From Haliscomenobacter sp038240665 (lineage in GTDB: Bacteria > Bacteroidota > Bacteroidia > Chitinophagales > Saprospiraceae), in NCBI GenBank assembly GCA_038240665.1, contig JBBRGN010000001.1:1-64000 (forward strand): DNA of 64,000 bases. The letters run 5' to 3'. Of the stretch, positions 1 to 8,653 are shown in pieces. Positions within the stretch are counted from its first letter, which is position 1, and each line of letters begins with the position of its first letter. Under the pieces are notes generated by a model. The model was not told where the DNA came from and did no database searches. It saw nothing but the letters and a program-made list of their open reading frames with translations. The position numbers were made by a program, and so were the translations under genes.

Positions 1-56
1 GGACGGAAAAACGCTGCTCTTTTTTAACCCCCTCCAGAACCCCCTAAAGAAACCAA

Positions 57-1928
57 ATGTGTGGAATTAATGGCATTGTCCAGCTTGATGCATCCGCGGC
101 AGTCAATGCATTACCTCGTTTAGAGCGGATGAACGCAGCCATGGCGCATCGCGGGCCGGATGATGAAGGCATCTGGATCGAAGGCGCGGTGGCGATCGGG
201 CACCGACGTTTGTCGATCATTGATCTTTCTACTGCCGGTCATCAACCGATGTTCTCTGCGGATGGTCGCTTTGTACTCGTTTTTAATGGCGAAATCTATA
301 ATTTTCAGGCCTTACGTGCTGAACTGCCTCATTACCCTTACCAATCGGGTACCGACAGCGAAGTGCTCCTGGCGGCTTATTCCGCTTGGGGTGCGGAATG
401 TCTGAATCGATTTTACGGCATGTTTGCCTTCGCCATCTGGGATCGCGAGCGAGAGGAGTTGTTCCTCGCGCGGGATCGCATGGGCGTGAAGCCGCTGTAC
501 CTCAGTTTTATAGCTGGCGTACTGGCCTTTTCTTCCGAGATCCGTGCATTGATGGCCAGTGGCGTGCCGACGTTTAAGCTCTCCGAAGCAAGTGTGGTGG
601 ATTACTTGCGTTACCAAACGGTACACGCTCCATATACCATTCTGGAGGATGTGCAGATGCTGCTGCCTGCGCATTATGCGTACTGGCGCTGGGGCGAACT
701 CCAGACCACATGTTACTGGAAAATGATTCCCAGTAGCGCTCCAGAATTGGAAACCAACACCAATTGGACGCAACAGCTGCGCGATACCATGTACCGCGCG
801 GTGGAACGCCGATTGATCGCCGATGTGCCTTTTGGCGCGTTTTTGTCGGGCGGAATTGATTCGAGTATTATTGTCGCCTTGATGAGTCAGGTTTTGGGCA
901 CGGGTGTAAAAACCTTTACGGTAAGTTTTGCGGAAGGAGAATACGACGAAAGCCGTTTTGCGGCTTTGGTGGCCGAGCGCTATCAGACTGAACACTATGA
1001 GATTCATCTTTCGCCCACTGATTTTTTAGATATGTTGCCTTCTGCGCTGGGCGCAATGGATCACCCGAGCGGGGACGGCCCCAATAGTTACATTGTTTCC
1101 AAAGTGACCAAAGAACAAGGCATCTCGATGGCTTTGTCGGGCATCGGGGGTGATGAATTGTTTGCGGGGTATTCCATTTTTCAGCAAAGTGCTGATTTGA
1201 ATAACCGCGCTTGGTTGAATCAAGTGCCAGGGGGTATACGGCGTGTAGGGGGAAGGTTGCTCCAAACTTTTCGACCGGGGATTTCCAACAGTAAGATCGC
1301 AGCGGTATTGGCGCAATCAAAGGTGACTCCGGCGCGTGCGTATCCTTTTTATCGCCAGGTTTTTTTGGATGAACAAGTCGGCCAATTGTTGCACCTCTCG
1401 GCGTTGTCGCCCAATCGGGTAAAGGAACAGGTCAGCCAAACCGGTCAGGACCTCGACTTCCAAGGTTTGCCCTTGATGAGTCAGATCTCGGTTTATGAAT
1501 CAGAAAGTTACTTGCGCAATGTGTTGTTGCGGGATACGGATCAAATGAGTATGGCACACGCCTTGGAGGTTCGCGAGCCCTTTATGGATCGCGATGTAGT
1601 GGCCTTGGCGCTACGCATTCCTGATGCGGCGAAAAGCGGTCGGCACGCCAAACAATTGCTGGTTGACGCCTTTGGTGATTTGCTACCGGCTGAAATCATT
1701 TACCGCCCCAAGATGGGTTTCACCTTGCCATTTGAGGAATGGATGCGGGGAGATTTACGCGATTTTTGTGCCCAACAATTGGTGTCGCTGGGGCAGCGTC
1801 CGCTATTTGTGGCGAAAACCATCCAGCGGTTGTGGCAAGATTTTTTGTTGGGCAAAAAAACGGTGTCTTGGTCGAGGGTCTGGACGCTCGTGGTGTTGGG
1901 ATATTGGTTGGATAAAAATGGGTTGTAG
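57..1928 (+). CDS. asnB: Asparagine synthase (glutamine-hydrolysing), AsnB type
   Basis: Releases ammonia from glutamine in its N-terminal domain and uses it in the C-terminal domain to amidate an adenylated carboxylate. The protein (623 aa) begins MCGI, placing the nucleophilic Cys at position 2 after Met removal, and has RGPDDEG at residues 32-38. The ATP-pyrophosphatase loop SGGIDSS is at about residues 264-270. Length fits class B asparagine synthetases. It opens the polysaccharide cluster; relatives in such clusters often amidate a sugar acid rather than make free asparagine, so the acceptor here is open. The start is fixed by the MCGI motif. Only 56 bases precede it in the window, so its operon partners upstream are unseen. 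Confidence 0.93.
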   Translation: MCGINGIVQLDASAAVNALPRLERMNAAMAHRGPDDEGIWIEGAVAIGHRRLSIIDLSTAGHQPMFSADGRFVLVFNGEIYNFQALRAELPHYPYQSGTDSEVLLAAYSAWGAECLNRFYGMFAFAIWDREREELFLARDRMGVKPLYLSFIAGVLAFSSEIRALMASGVPTFKLSEASVVDYLRYQTVHAPYTILEDVQMLLPAHYAYWRWGELQTTCYWKMIPSSAPELETNTNWTQQLRDTMYRAVERRLIADVPFGAFLSGGIDSSIIVALMSQVLGTGVKTFTVSFAEGEYDESRFAALVAERYQTEHYEIHLSPTDFLDMLPSALGAMDHPSGDGPNSYIVSKVTKEQGISMALSGIGGDELFAGYSIFQQSADLNNRAWLNQVPGGIRRVGGRLLQTFRPGISNSKIAAVLAQSKVTPARAYPFYRQVFLDEQVGQLLHLSALSPNRVKEQVSQTGQDLDFQGLPLMSQISVYESESYLRNVLLRDTDQMSMAHALEVREPFMDRDVVALALRIPDAAKSGRHAKQLLVDAFGDLLPAEIIYRPKMGFTLPFEEWMRGDLRDFCAQQLVSLGQRPLFVAKTIQRLWQDFLLGKKTVSWSRVWTLVVLGYWLDKNGL

Positions 1929-2044
1929 GGGAATGAGGGCCCTGCATACCTATTGGATATGTACCTACGCAAAAGTATTTATTTTTGGTTTTTAACATTT
2001 TACGTATTGCATTAAAATAACTAATTTTTAATCCAAGCGCTAGC

Positions 2045-2154
2045 TACGTAGGGACGTGATGTGCATCTTGACATACCAACTACATCACGTCCCTACGGGA
2101 CTTAAATGCCATCAATTCTGCCTAATCTACCCATATTTTGCCCCTACGGGGCTA
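2045..2154. repeat. REP-like half unit plus full repeat unit A, next to a Y1 transposase
   Basis: A half unit at 2045-2062 and a full 73-base unit at 2082-2154 face each other: cgtagggacgtgatgt at 2047-2062 is the inverse of the start of unit A. Unit A holds two short imperfect-palindrome hairpins with 3-base centres: gtccc-tac-gggac near its left end and gcccc-tac-ggggc near its right end. This is the layout of REP doublets (REPINs) mobilised by REP-associated tyrosine transposases. The same unit recurs inverted at 2269-2341 and, degenerate, at 2877-2950. Bases 1929-2044 show no gene or structure. Confidence 0.7.
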
Positions 2155-2268
2155 CAAGCGCCAATGGTCCTAATCGGTTATTCTACCTACATTAAGCCCC
2201 TACCTTGGCAAGACCGTTGACTTGACAGAAAATGGATTATCCTGAAACCAATCTCTTGACGAATGCTC

Positions 2269-2341
2269 TAGCCCCGTAGGGGCAAAATATGGGTAGAAAC
2301 AATCGATTACCCGCCGTTTAAGTCCCGTAGGGACGTGATGT
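2269..2341 (-). repeat. REP-like unit B, inverted copy adjoining the transposase 3' end
   Basis: Reverse complement of the unit at 2082-2154, with both hairpins intact (gcccc-gta-ggggc at the left, gtccc-gta-gggac at the right). Its middle matches unit C (2877-2950) better than unit A, so B and C form an inverted pair around the transposase gene. It ends 15 bases before the transposase stop codon. Confidence 0.7.
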
Positions 2342-2356
2342 GGAGGTATTTTTGCA

Positions 2357-2818
2357 CTATTCCAGCGCTTTGAAAATATAACGCTCGTCAAACGCTATTC
2401 CAAATTTTTTTAACATATCAACATACTCCTCCAGAAAGCTTATTTTGGCATGGTGTTCTTCTTGTTCCTGGATGTATTTAACGACCTTTTGAACCTGGCT
2501 TTTACTGTGGGAAAAAGCACCATAACCCTCCTGCCAGTTGAAATACTGAGGCACAAATCGTTTTTTATTGATCCAGCCAGAGCTATCCTCTTTGACTTGT
2601 TTGATTAAATCAGCAACAAATTGTGTTGGACGCAACCCTATAAACAGGTGCACATGATCAGCCATACCATTAATTTGCAGCACTTTATGCCCATTATTAT
2701 GTACAACGCCCGTAATGTAGGCGAAAAGTTCAGGCCGCCAAGATTGGTCAAGAATTGCTTCCCGGTATTTGGGAGCAAAGACGTAGTGGATGTGAATTTG
2801 GGTATAGGTATTGGCCAT
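2357..2818 (-). CDS. IS200/IS605-family Y1 transposase (REP-associated type)
   Basis: Single-strand transposase/endonuclease of the HUH superfamily (153 aa). The HUH metal-binding motif reads HVH at residues 55-57 in the context MADHVHLFIGL, and the likely catalytic tyrosine is Tyr115 in KVVKYIQEQEEHH. The length and the YGAFSHSKSQ segment before the tyrosine are typical of TnpA-IS200-like proteins. The reading frame is intact, so it may be active. It sits between inverted REP-like units, in a gap between asnB and the membrane polymerase gene, on the strand opposite to the polysaccharide genes. Confidence 0.9.
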   Translation of the reverse strand: MANTYTQIHIHYVFAPKYREAILDQSWRPELFAYITGVVHNNGHKVLQINGMADHVHLFIGLRPTQFVADLIKQVKEDSSGWINKKRFVPQYFNWQEGYGAFSHSKSQVQKVVKYIQEQEEHHAKISFLEEYVDMLKKFGIAFDERYIFKALE

Positions 2819-2876
2819 AATTACAGGATGTTTGCAATGTGCTAATAAATATAGAAAAAAACCTTTAAAGATGCCC

Positions 2877-2950
2877 TCATCACGTCCCCCAAAGGACTTA
2901 AACCGGGGGTAGCCGATCGTTTCTACCCATATTTTGCCCCTACCAGGGCT
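2877..2950 (+). repeat. REP-like unit C, degenerate copy upstream of the transposase
   Basis: Matches the inverse of unit B over most of its length, including the shared stretch ttctacccatattttgcccc. The left hairpin is broken (tcccccaaagga instead of gtccc-tac-gggac) and the right one is altered (ccctaccaggg). It lies 58 bases upstream of the transposase start codon. Confidence 0.65.
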
Positions 2951-3222
2951 TGCGCTTATCCTAAAAATTGGTTATTCAGCATCACTCTTCTTAATAGTCA
3001 ATGACATCGCCTTGAAGGGGGAGCACTTTTTCAGTAAGGATATCATCGTGTACCTGATCAGAAACGAGCATGCTATAAAGGATTAGCACGCTGAACTCCC
3101 CTTCTAAGGTTCTGATAAGCCATCACGCTGCAAAATCCAATCCAAATTTCTTTAATTCATAACCCACGCGAAGCATAAAAAACACTACCCCCCTCCTAAT
3201 ACTGGCCCTCGGCAGCACCCTA
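2951..3222. other. Intergenic stretch with a possible short gene remnant
   Basis: No complete gene is visible. On the minus strand an open stretch from about 3125 down to 2991 could encode some 43 residues ending LPLQGDVIDY, with an internal ATG at 3071. It has plausible amino acid composition but no recognised family, and may be a remnant or chance. The end of the stretch runs into the open frame that continues into the polymerase gene. Confidence 0.2.
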
Positions 3223-4548
3223 TTGCTGTTGTTTCCGGCATTGGCCATGCATCCCCTCCCGACCTTAACGATTTTTGTATTGCTGTTGCTGTCGTTGCTG
3301 CGCGATAGCCGCCAAGGATTGATATTTTTTGAACTCCTGATGGTATTGGCTTGTCTGCAATATTGGGTTGCGCCCAGTTTGGCCTATTTTTGGGAAAAGG
3401 TAGCGCCAGCGCAGGTAATCAACCCCATGCCCATTGCCGCCAACCGCTATGGAACAACGGTATTGCCGCTGGTAATTGCGCTTTGGCTGGGCACGGAAGT
3501 CGGCCATTTTTTTTCACCTAAAAAAGAAATACCGCGCCCGAAAGACATACAACAATGGCTGAGTCGACAAACACGACTGCCTTATATGCTGCTCGGCGGC
3601 GGCGTTATCGCTACTTTGATCGCTCCCATTACCCCGGCCATGTTGCGTTTGCCAGTCTATTTTGCCCAACAATTGCTTTTGGTGGGGAGCTTGCACCTGC
3701 TTTTTTTACCGCAAAAAAAATGGGGACATTTTTGGGTGCTGACGGCAATTGGCGGATTTTTGTTGATTCAAGCCTTGAAAACGACCATGCTGGGACCACT
3801 GGTTTGGTTCATCCTGATCGTTTTACTGTATGTCCAGTGGTTGGTGCGCTGGTCGATGGGGCGGATAGTGGTTTTGGCGCTGGTTGGCGTTTTGCTGACC
3901 TTGAGTATCCTGAGTTGGAAATACGATTACCGCGAACAAGTAAAAACCACGGAATCCTGGACAGGCAAGGTGGAAAAACTTAAAGTGGTACTGCAAAAAC
4001 GCTTGCAATACCCCCTCGAGCCAAGGCATTGGAACCGCGCGCTTTGTCGGCTGAATCAAGGCTACCTTACCGCGCTGGCGCTGCGTTATGTACCAAAACA
4101 ACAAGCCTTTGTACGGGGGGAAACCATCCACATTGCTTTGTTGGGTTCACTGGTTCCGCGATTGTTGTGGCCCAACAAACCACAATCCGGCGGAAAAGTC
4201 AATTTTGAGCGTTTTACCGGCGAGCACCTGGGAGCTGGCGTCAGCATGAACATTGGCCCCCTGGGTGATGCTTACGTCAACTTTGGTGTTGGTGGCGGTG
4301 TTGTTTTTATGTTTTTATACGGTTTGGCGCTGCGGCTACTTTTCCAAGTTTTTTTGGCTTTTGTGCCCGTTTATCCGCTGTTGCTGTTGTGGTTGCCTTT
4401 GGTTTTCACCCCTTTATTGAAAGTAGAAACCGATGTGTTGACGGTGTTCAATCATGCGGTAAAGTCAACCTTGTTCGTGATCTGCACCACCTTCATCCTA
4501 TATCATACATCCTTCATCCTTAAGAACAATGTACACCCTAGGACTTAA
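3223..4548 (+). CDS. Multi-pass membrane protein, Wzy-like oligosaccharide repeat polymerase
   Basis: Probably joins polysaccharide repeat units at the periplasmic side of the inner membrane. The 441-residue product is very hydrophobic with about ten membrane segments. A long non-membrane loop before the last helices carries VPRLLWPNKP (about residue 309) and GDAYVNFG (about 347), a pair seen in O-antigen/oligosaccharide polymerases. The first possible start is TTG at 3223, but the frame stays open upstream from 3163 and codes for hydrophobic residues, so the real start may be a non-standard codon such as ATA at 3175; the first ATG (3247) would cut the first helix. Its 3' end overlaps the carbamoyltransferase start by 20 bases. 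The family call rests on topology, two motifs and context. Confidence 0.65.
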   Translation: MLLFPALAMHPLPTLTIFVLLLLSLLRDSRQGLIFFELLMVLACLQYWVAPSLAYFWEKVAPAQVINPMPIAANRYGTTVLPLVIALWLGTEVGHFFSPKKEIPRPKDIQQWLSRQTRLPYMLLGGGVIATLIAPITPAMLRLPVYFAQQLLLVGSLHLLFLPQKKWGHFWVLTAIGGFLLIQALKTTMLGPLVWFILIVLLYVQWLVRWSMGRIVVLALVGVLLTLSILSWKYDYREQVKTTESWTGKVEKLKVVLQKRLQYPLEPRHWNRALCRLNQGYLTALALRYVPKQQAFVRGETIHIALLGSLVPRLLWPNKPQSGGKVNFERFTGEHLGAGVSMNIGPLGDAYVNFGVGGGVVFMFLYGLALRLLFQVFLAFVPVYPLLLLWLPLVFTPLLKVETDVLTVFNHAVKSTLFVICTTFILYHTSFILKNNVHPRT

Positions 4549-6256
4549 TGCTTACCACGGCGATTCATCGGCCTGCATTTACCGCGACAATGAGCTGATC
4601 GCTGCCACTGAAGAAGAACGCATTCGTCGGATCAAATACTGGGCGGGCCTACCTACCGAAGCGATTAAATTCTGTTTGCAAAAAGCCGGCATCACCCTCG
4701 ATGAGGTGGATGTAATTGCCGTATCGCGCAATCCTTTGGCTAAAATTGGGGAAAAAGCTTGGTACGCGCTCCGCAATGGGGCGCTGTTTAATACCGTTCG
4801 CGAGCGGGTAAAAAACTCGTTTAGCATCCGTTCACTCAAGGAAGACATTGCCGCTGCCTTGGGGTACAATCCCGCAGAACTCAAGGCAAAAATTTCATTT
4901 GTAGAACAACACCGCAGCCACATGGCCTCGGCTTTTTTTGTCTCACCTTTTGAAGAATGCGCCATTCTTACCCTTGACGGGATGGGCGATTTCACCTCCA
5001 CCATGCGCGGCGTAGGCAAAGGTTTAAAAATTGAGGTCATCGATAGCGTTTCCTACCCCCATTCCTTGGGGATGATGTATACCGCGTTTACGCAGTACTT
5101 AGGTTTCCCTTATTATGGCGACGAATACAAAGTAATGGGTTTGGCTCCTTATGGCTCCCCCACCTTGTTGGATAAAGTAGCGGATGTCGTTTTTTTAAAA
5201 AAGAATGGGTTGTTTGAATTGAACCCCAAGTATTTCCGTCATTTCAAGGAAGGCGTAACGATGAGCTGGCAAGGAGGCGATCCCCATGTGGAAGCCATTT
5301 TTTCAGAAGAAATGGTAAAACAGTTTGGTCCGGCGCGACAAAAAGAGGAACCCCTTACCGATTACCACCGCAACCTGGCTACCTCCGTACAGCGATTCAC
5401 CGAGCAGGTGATTTTTCACGTGGCGGAGGATTTGTACAAAAAAACGGGACTTAAAAACCTGTGTATTGCTGGAGGGGTGGCGCAAAATTCGGTGGCCAAC
5501 GGTAAATTTTTGCAGTCTACTTCTTTTGAACGGGTATTTATCCCTCCTGCTGGCCATGATGCAGGAACCGCTTCTGGCGCTGCCTTATATGACATCCACC
5601 AGCTTAAACAACACCCTCGCGCGGCCTTTACCCACCAAGCCCATACGGGCGCACAATTCAGTAACGAAGAAATTGAAGCGTACTTGCGCACCCGCGGGAT
5701 CGATTACACCCGCTATGCTGATGACGATTTGTTTGAAGTAGTCAGCGATGCCTTGATGCAAGCCAAGGTGATCGGCTGGTTTCAGGGGCGTGCTGAGTTT
5801 GGTCCGCGGGCGCTGGGCAATCGTTCGATCATCGTTGACCCCAGCCGAATGGATGCCAAAGACCTCTTGAATGCAAAAATCAAACGCCGCGAAAGTTTTA
5901 GGCCGTTTGCACCGTCGATACTTAAAGAAGCCACGGCCGATTATTTCGAACAAGTGGACGATGTGCCCTTTATGGAAAAAGTGTTTTTGATTCGCGAAGA
6001 AAAACGCGCCAGCATTCCCGCAGTCACCCATGTAGATGGCACTGGTCGCTTACAAACCGTGGAAGAAAAAGACAATCCGCGGTACTACCGTTTGATCAAG
6101 CGGTTTGGTGAAAAATCGGGCGTACCCATTTTGCTCAATACCTCTTTTAACGAAAACGAACCCATCGTCAACACCCCAGAACATGCCTTGGAGTGTTATC
6201 TGCGTACCCAAATGGACATGTTAGTGTTGGAAAATTGTGTGATCCAGCGTTCATGA
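4529..6256 (+). CDS. Carbamoyltransferase, NodU/CmcH family
   Basis: Transfers a carbamoyl group from carbamoyl phosphate, via carbamoyl-adenylate, to a hydroxyl of an acceptor, here most likely a sugar of the neighbouring polysaccharide. The N-terminal Kae1-like domain has the metal-binding HRSHM near residues 128-132 and a DGMGD segment near 150. The C-terminal YrdC-like domain has GRAEFGPRALGNRSI near residues 418-432, the family hallmark. 575 aa is typical. It starts inside the end of the polymerase gene and its stop overlaps the next start (ATGA at 6253-6256), so the three genes are translationally coupled. Confidence 0.93.
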   Translation: MYTLGLNAYHGDSSACIYRDNELIAATEEERIRRIKYWAGLPTEAIKFCLQKAGITLDEVDVIAVSRNPLAKIGEKAWYALRNGALFNTVRERVKNSFSIRSLKEDIAAALGYNPAELKAKISFVEQHRSHMASAFFVSPFEECAILTLDGMGDFTSTMRGVGKGLKIEVIDSVSYPHSLGMMYTAFTQYLGFPYYGDEYKVMGLAPYGSPTLLDKVADVVFLKKNGLFELNPKYFRHFKEGVTMSWQGGDPHVEAIFSEEMVKQFGPARQKEEPLTDYHRNLATSVQRFTEQVIFHVAEDLYKKTGLKNLCIAGGVAQNSVANGKFLQSTSFERVFIPPAGHDAGTASGAALYDIHQLKQHPRAAFTHQAHTGAQFSNEEIEAYLRTRGIDYTRYADDDLFEVVSDALMQAKVIGWFQGRAEFGPRALGNRSIIVDPSRMDAKDLLNAKIKRRESFRPFAPSILKEATADYFEQVDDVPFMEKVFLIREEKRASIPAVTHVDGTGRLQTVEEKDNPRYYRLIKRFGEKSGVPILLNTSFNENEPIVNTPEHALECYLRTQMDMLVLENCVIQRS

Positions 6257-7008
6257 AAGTCACCCTGATCACCGCTACCTACAACAGTGCGGCCACCATC
6301 CGCGATACCCTGGATTGCATAGCAGCCCAAGACCATCCCGATATTGAACACATCATCGTGGATGGGGTCTCCCAGGATGCTACTTTGGCCATTGTGGCCG
6401 AGTATCCACACGTGGCCAAAGTCATTTGCGAACCTGACAAAGGCCTTTACGATGCCATGAATAAGGGCATCCGCGCGGCGAGTGGCGAGGTGATTGGAAT
6501 CTTAAATTCCGACGATTTTTATGGGCATTCGCAGTTAATCAGCAGGGTAGTAGCTTTAATGAAAAAAACCGGTGCCGATACCCTGTATGCTGATTTGGAA
6601 TACGTGGATGCCCTCCAAACCGATAAAGTGGTGCGGCATTGGAAGTCGCAGGCTTATGATTCGCAATTGTTTTACCAAGGTTGGATGCCGCCCCATCCTA
6701 CTTTTTTTGTTCGGAAGGAGGTGTACGCGCAATATGGCGGTTTCCTTACTTCCTTGCGCTTTGCGGCAGATTATGAATTGATGTTGCGGTTTTTACTGCG
6801 ACATGGGGTTTCTACCGCTTACTTACCCGAGGTAGCGACCAAAATGCGCATGGGCGGGTTGAGCAATGCGGGTTGGAAAAACCGTTGGAAGGCCAACCGC
6901 GAAGATCGTGAGGCTTGGCGTTTGAATGGTTTGCAGCCGCGGTTTTTTACGATTGTACTGAAGCCGTTAAGGAAAATTGGGCAGTTTTTACCGCAGCTAA
7001 GGGGGTGA
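6253..7008 (+). CDS. Glycosyltransferase family 2
   Basis: Adds a sugar from a nucleotide donor during repeat-unit assembly at the cytoplasmic membrane face. The 252-residue product starts MKVTLITATYNSAATI, the typical GT-A fold beginning, and has the DxD-like metal motif in GILNSDDFYG near residues 81-90. Sequence around HIIVDGVSQDAT and RFAADYELMLRF is of the WcaA/WcaE-like type. ATG at 6253 is preferred over an upstream in-frame start because it overlaps the preceding stop codon and starts exactly at the conserved strand. Donor and acceptor cannot be read from the sequence. Confidence 0.9.
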   Translation: MKVTLITATYNSAATIRDTLDCIAAQDHPDIEHIIVDGVSQDATLAIVAEYPHVAKVICEPDKGLYDAMNKGIRAASGEVIGILNSDDFYGHSQLISRVVALMKKTGADTLYADLEYVDALQTDKVVRHWKSQAYDSQLFYQGWMPPHPTFFVRKEVYAQYGGFLTSLRFAADYELMLRFLLRHGVSTAYLPEVATKMRMGGLSNAGWKNRWKANREDREAWRLNGLQPRFFTIVLKPLRKIGQFLPQLRG

Positions 7009-7068
7009 ACAAGGGTGTTTTTTGATATCGCCTTTTTTTCCTGAGGAACGGCCTGGTCTTTTTGCACC

Positions 7069-7184
7069 AGGGCAAACGCATGAATGCCAGAAGCGATCTC
7101 AGAGAGGTCTAACGTTTGTAATATGCCCCCAACACGCAAACCTTAGACCTCTCCGAGGTCAGTACTAATTCATGCGTTTGCCCT
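7069..7184. repeat. Nested 116-base palindromic element
   Basis: Outer arms of 17 bases (7069-7085 and 7168-7184) are perfect inverse copies (agggcaaacgcatgaat). Inner arms (7102-7118 and 7137-7153) are inverse copies with one mismatch around an 18-base loop. The right inner arm also contains a short hairpin gacctc-tcc-gaggtc at 7146-7160, of the same stem-3-stem shape as the REP-like hairpins at 2045-2341. An 8-base direct repeat ttttgcac flanks the whole (7060-7067, 7187-7194) and may be a target duplication. There is no gene from 7009 to 7489; 7195-7489 is AT-rich and otherwise featureless. Confidence 0.7.
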
Positions 7185-7191
7185 ACTTTTG
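7184..7191 (+). promoter_or_regulatory. Possible Bacteroidota -7 promoter box
   Basis: TACTTTTG fits the Bacteroidota -7 consensus TAnnTTTG and is followed by CAC. It lies about 300 bases before gmd and abuts the palindromic element, so it could drive gmd-fcl with a long leader, or be chance. No clear -33 TTG at the usual distance was seen. Confidence 0.25.
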
Positions 7192-7489
7192 CACTGAGTG
7201 TAGTATTAATAAGCACCGTTTTTTTAGCATAACCTCCGGACAACCCAGCAGCAGCGTTGAAATCAAAATTAAAAAAAAACAACCCTTTAAAAAGTGTAAA
7301 AAACCGCAATATAACGCACTTAAGAACTTGATTAACTCTCGGTGTAAGAAATGAGTGCGTAATAAGTTTCCTATTTTGGCGAGACTATTTTGTTGCCAAA
7401 ATAGACAATTTATTTTCAAATCATTCCTACCTTTATACTCAAATTCAAATCCTAGTGTACCTTTTCTAGTAACAAACAGTCAAAAGAAA

Positions 7490-8644
7490 ATGAAGAAAAA
7501 AGCCCTACTTACAGGAATCACCGGCCAAGATGGAGCCTATCTATCTGAGCTGCTATTGGCCAAAGGCTATGAAGTACACGGCATCAAACGCCGCAGCTCC
7601 ATGTTCAATACCCAGCGGATCGACCATTTGTATCAAGATCCACACGATACAGATTTGAAATTTGTGCTCCACTACGGCGATCTTACCGATAGCACCAACC
7701 TGATCCGCATCATCCAAGAGGTACAACCCGATGAAATTTATAACCTTGGCGCACAGTCGCATGTACAGGTAAGTTTTGAAACGCCTGAATACACTGCCAA
7801 TTCTGACGCCATCGGTACTTTGCGCCTGCTCGAGGCCATCCGTTTGTTGGGATTAAGCGAAAAAACGCGTTTTTACCAGGCTTCCACCTCCGAATTGTAC
7901 GGATTGGTGCAGGAAGTACCCCAATCGGAAAAAACGCCCTTTTATCCGCGTTCTCCTTATGCGGCGGCAAAACTTTATGCCTACTGGATCACCGTTAACT
8001 ACCGGGAGGCGTACAACATGTTTGCTTGCAATGGCATCCTTTTTAACCACGAATCGCCGCTACGAGGAGAAACATTCGTCACCCGCAAAATCACCCGCGC
8101 GGCTGCTAAAATTGCGTTGGGTTTGCAGCAAAAGATATTCTTGGGCAACCTCGATGCCCAACGCGACTGGGGACACGCCAAAGATTACGTGGAAGCAATG
8201 TACTTGATGTTGCAACAGCCTGTAGCCGAAGATTATGTTGTTGCCACAGGAACCACGACTGAGGTACGCGAATTTGTCCGCATGAGTTTTCAGGAATTGG
8301 GCATTAGCGTAGATTTTTCAGGAACCGGTCAGGATGAAAAAGGAGTGATCACCGCTATTGATGCCAATAAATACCATTCCACTACGGGCATCGAACCAGG
8401 AGCCAGCGGAAAAATGGCGAAGGTAGGTCAGGAAGTGGTGGCCATTGACCCGCGTTATTTCCGGCCCACGGAGGTAGAGCTTTTGATTGGCGACCCCAGC
8501 AAGGCCAACCGACAACTGGGCTGGAAGCCCAAGTATGACCTTGCAGCATTGGTAGGGGAAATGGTGGCCGCCGATTTGGCGATTTTTAGAAAAGAGAAAA
8601 TCTTACTCGAACACGGTTTTGATGTCCTACAACAGTTTGAATAG
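7490..8644 (+). CDS. gmd: GDP-mannose 4,6-dehydratase
   Basis: Converts GDP-D-mannose to GDP-4-keto-6-deoxymannose, the first step to GDP-L-fucose. The 384-residue extended SDR enzyme begins MKKKALLTGITGQDGAY, containing the NADP-binding GxxGxxG, and has the catalytic STSELYG (about residue 131) and YAAAK (about 157) motifs plus NHESPLRGETFVTRK (about 185). ATG at 7490 is chosen because upstream in-frame sequence is low-complexity and unlike the family. It is followed 9 bases later by fcl, so the two form an operon. The second residue of the usual SPRRGE is Leu here, a minor variation. Confidence 0.96.
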   Translation: MKKKALLTGITGQDGAYLSELLLAKGYEVHGIKRRSSMFNTQRIDHLYQDPHDTDLKFVLHYGDLTDSTNLIRIIQEVQPDEIYNLGAQSHVQVSFETPEYTANSDAIGTLRLLEAIRLLGLSEKTRFYQASTSELYGLVQEVPQSEKTPFYPRSPYAAAKLYAYWITVNYREAYNMFACNGILFNHESPLRGETFVTRKITRAAAKIALGLQQKIFLGNLDAQRDWGHAKDYVEAMYLMLQQPVAEDYVVATGTTTEVREFVRMSFQELGISVDFSGTGQDEKGVITAIDANKYHSTTGIEPGASGKMAKVGQEVVAIDPRYFRPTEVELLIGDPSKANRQLGWKPKYDLAALVGEMVAADLAIFRKEKILLEHGFDVLQQFE

Positions 8645-8653
8645 CCCTAGGTG

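Larger units (their letters stand above)
2269..2950. mobile_element. Y1-transposase mobile unit bounded by inverted REP-like units B and C
   Basis: The 682-base segment consists of unit B, the Y1 transposase gene on the minus strand and unit C in the opposite orientation. Y1 transposases of the IS200/IS605 and RAYT groups recognise subterminal hairpins, and both bounding units contain such hairpins. No second gene of the IS605 type (TnpB/IscB) is present. I infer a RAYT-like element rather than a classical IS200, because additional solo repeats (2045-2154) lie outside the bounded segment. Confidence 0.6.

Noticed and set aside
312..1007. Long minus-strand open frame opposite asnB
   Set aside because: It is the antisense shadow of a well-conserved gene, has no family character and no leader or domain pattern.
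2346..2353. TATTTTTG promoter-like box on the plus strand
   Set aside because: It fits the -7 consensus but lies at the 3' end of the minus-strand transposase gene with no gene downstream on the plus strand.
2045..2950. CRISPR-like reading of the repeated units
   Set aside because: The units alternate in orientation, are not evenly spaced and flank a transposase; no Cas genes are present.
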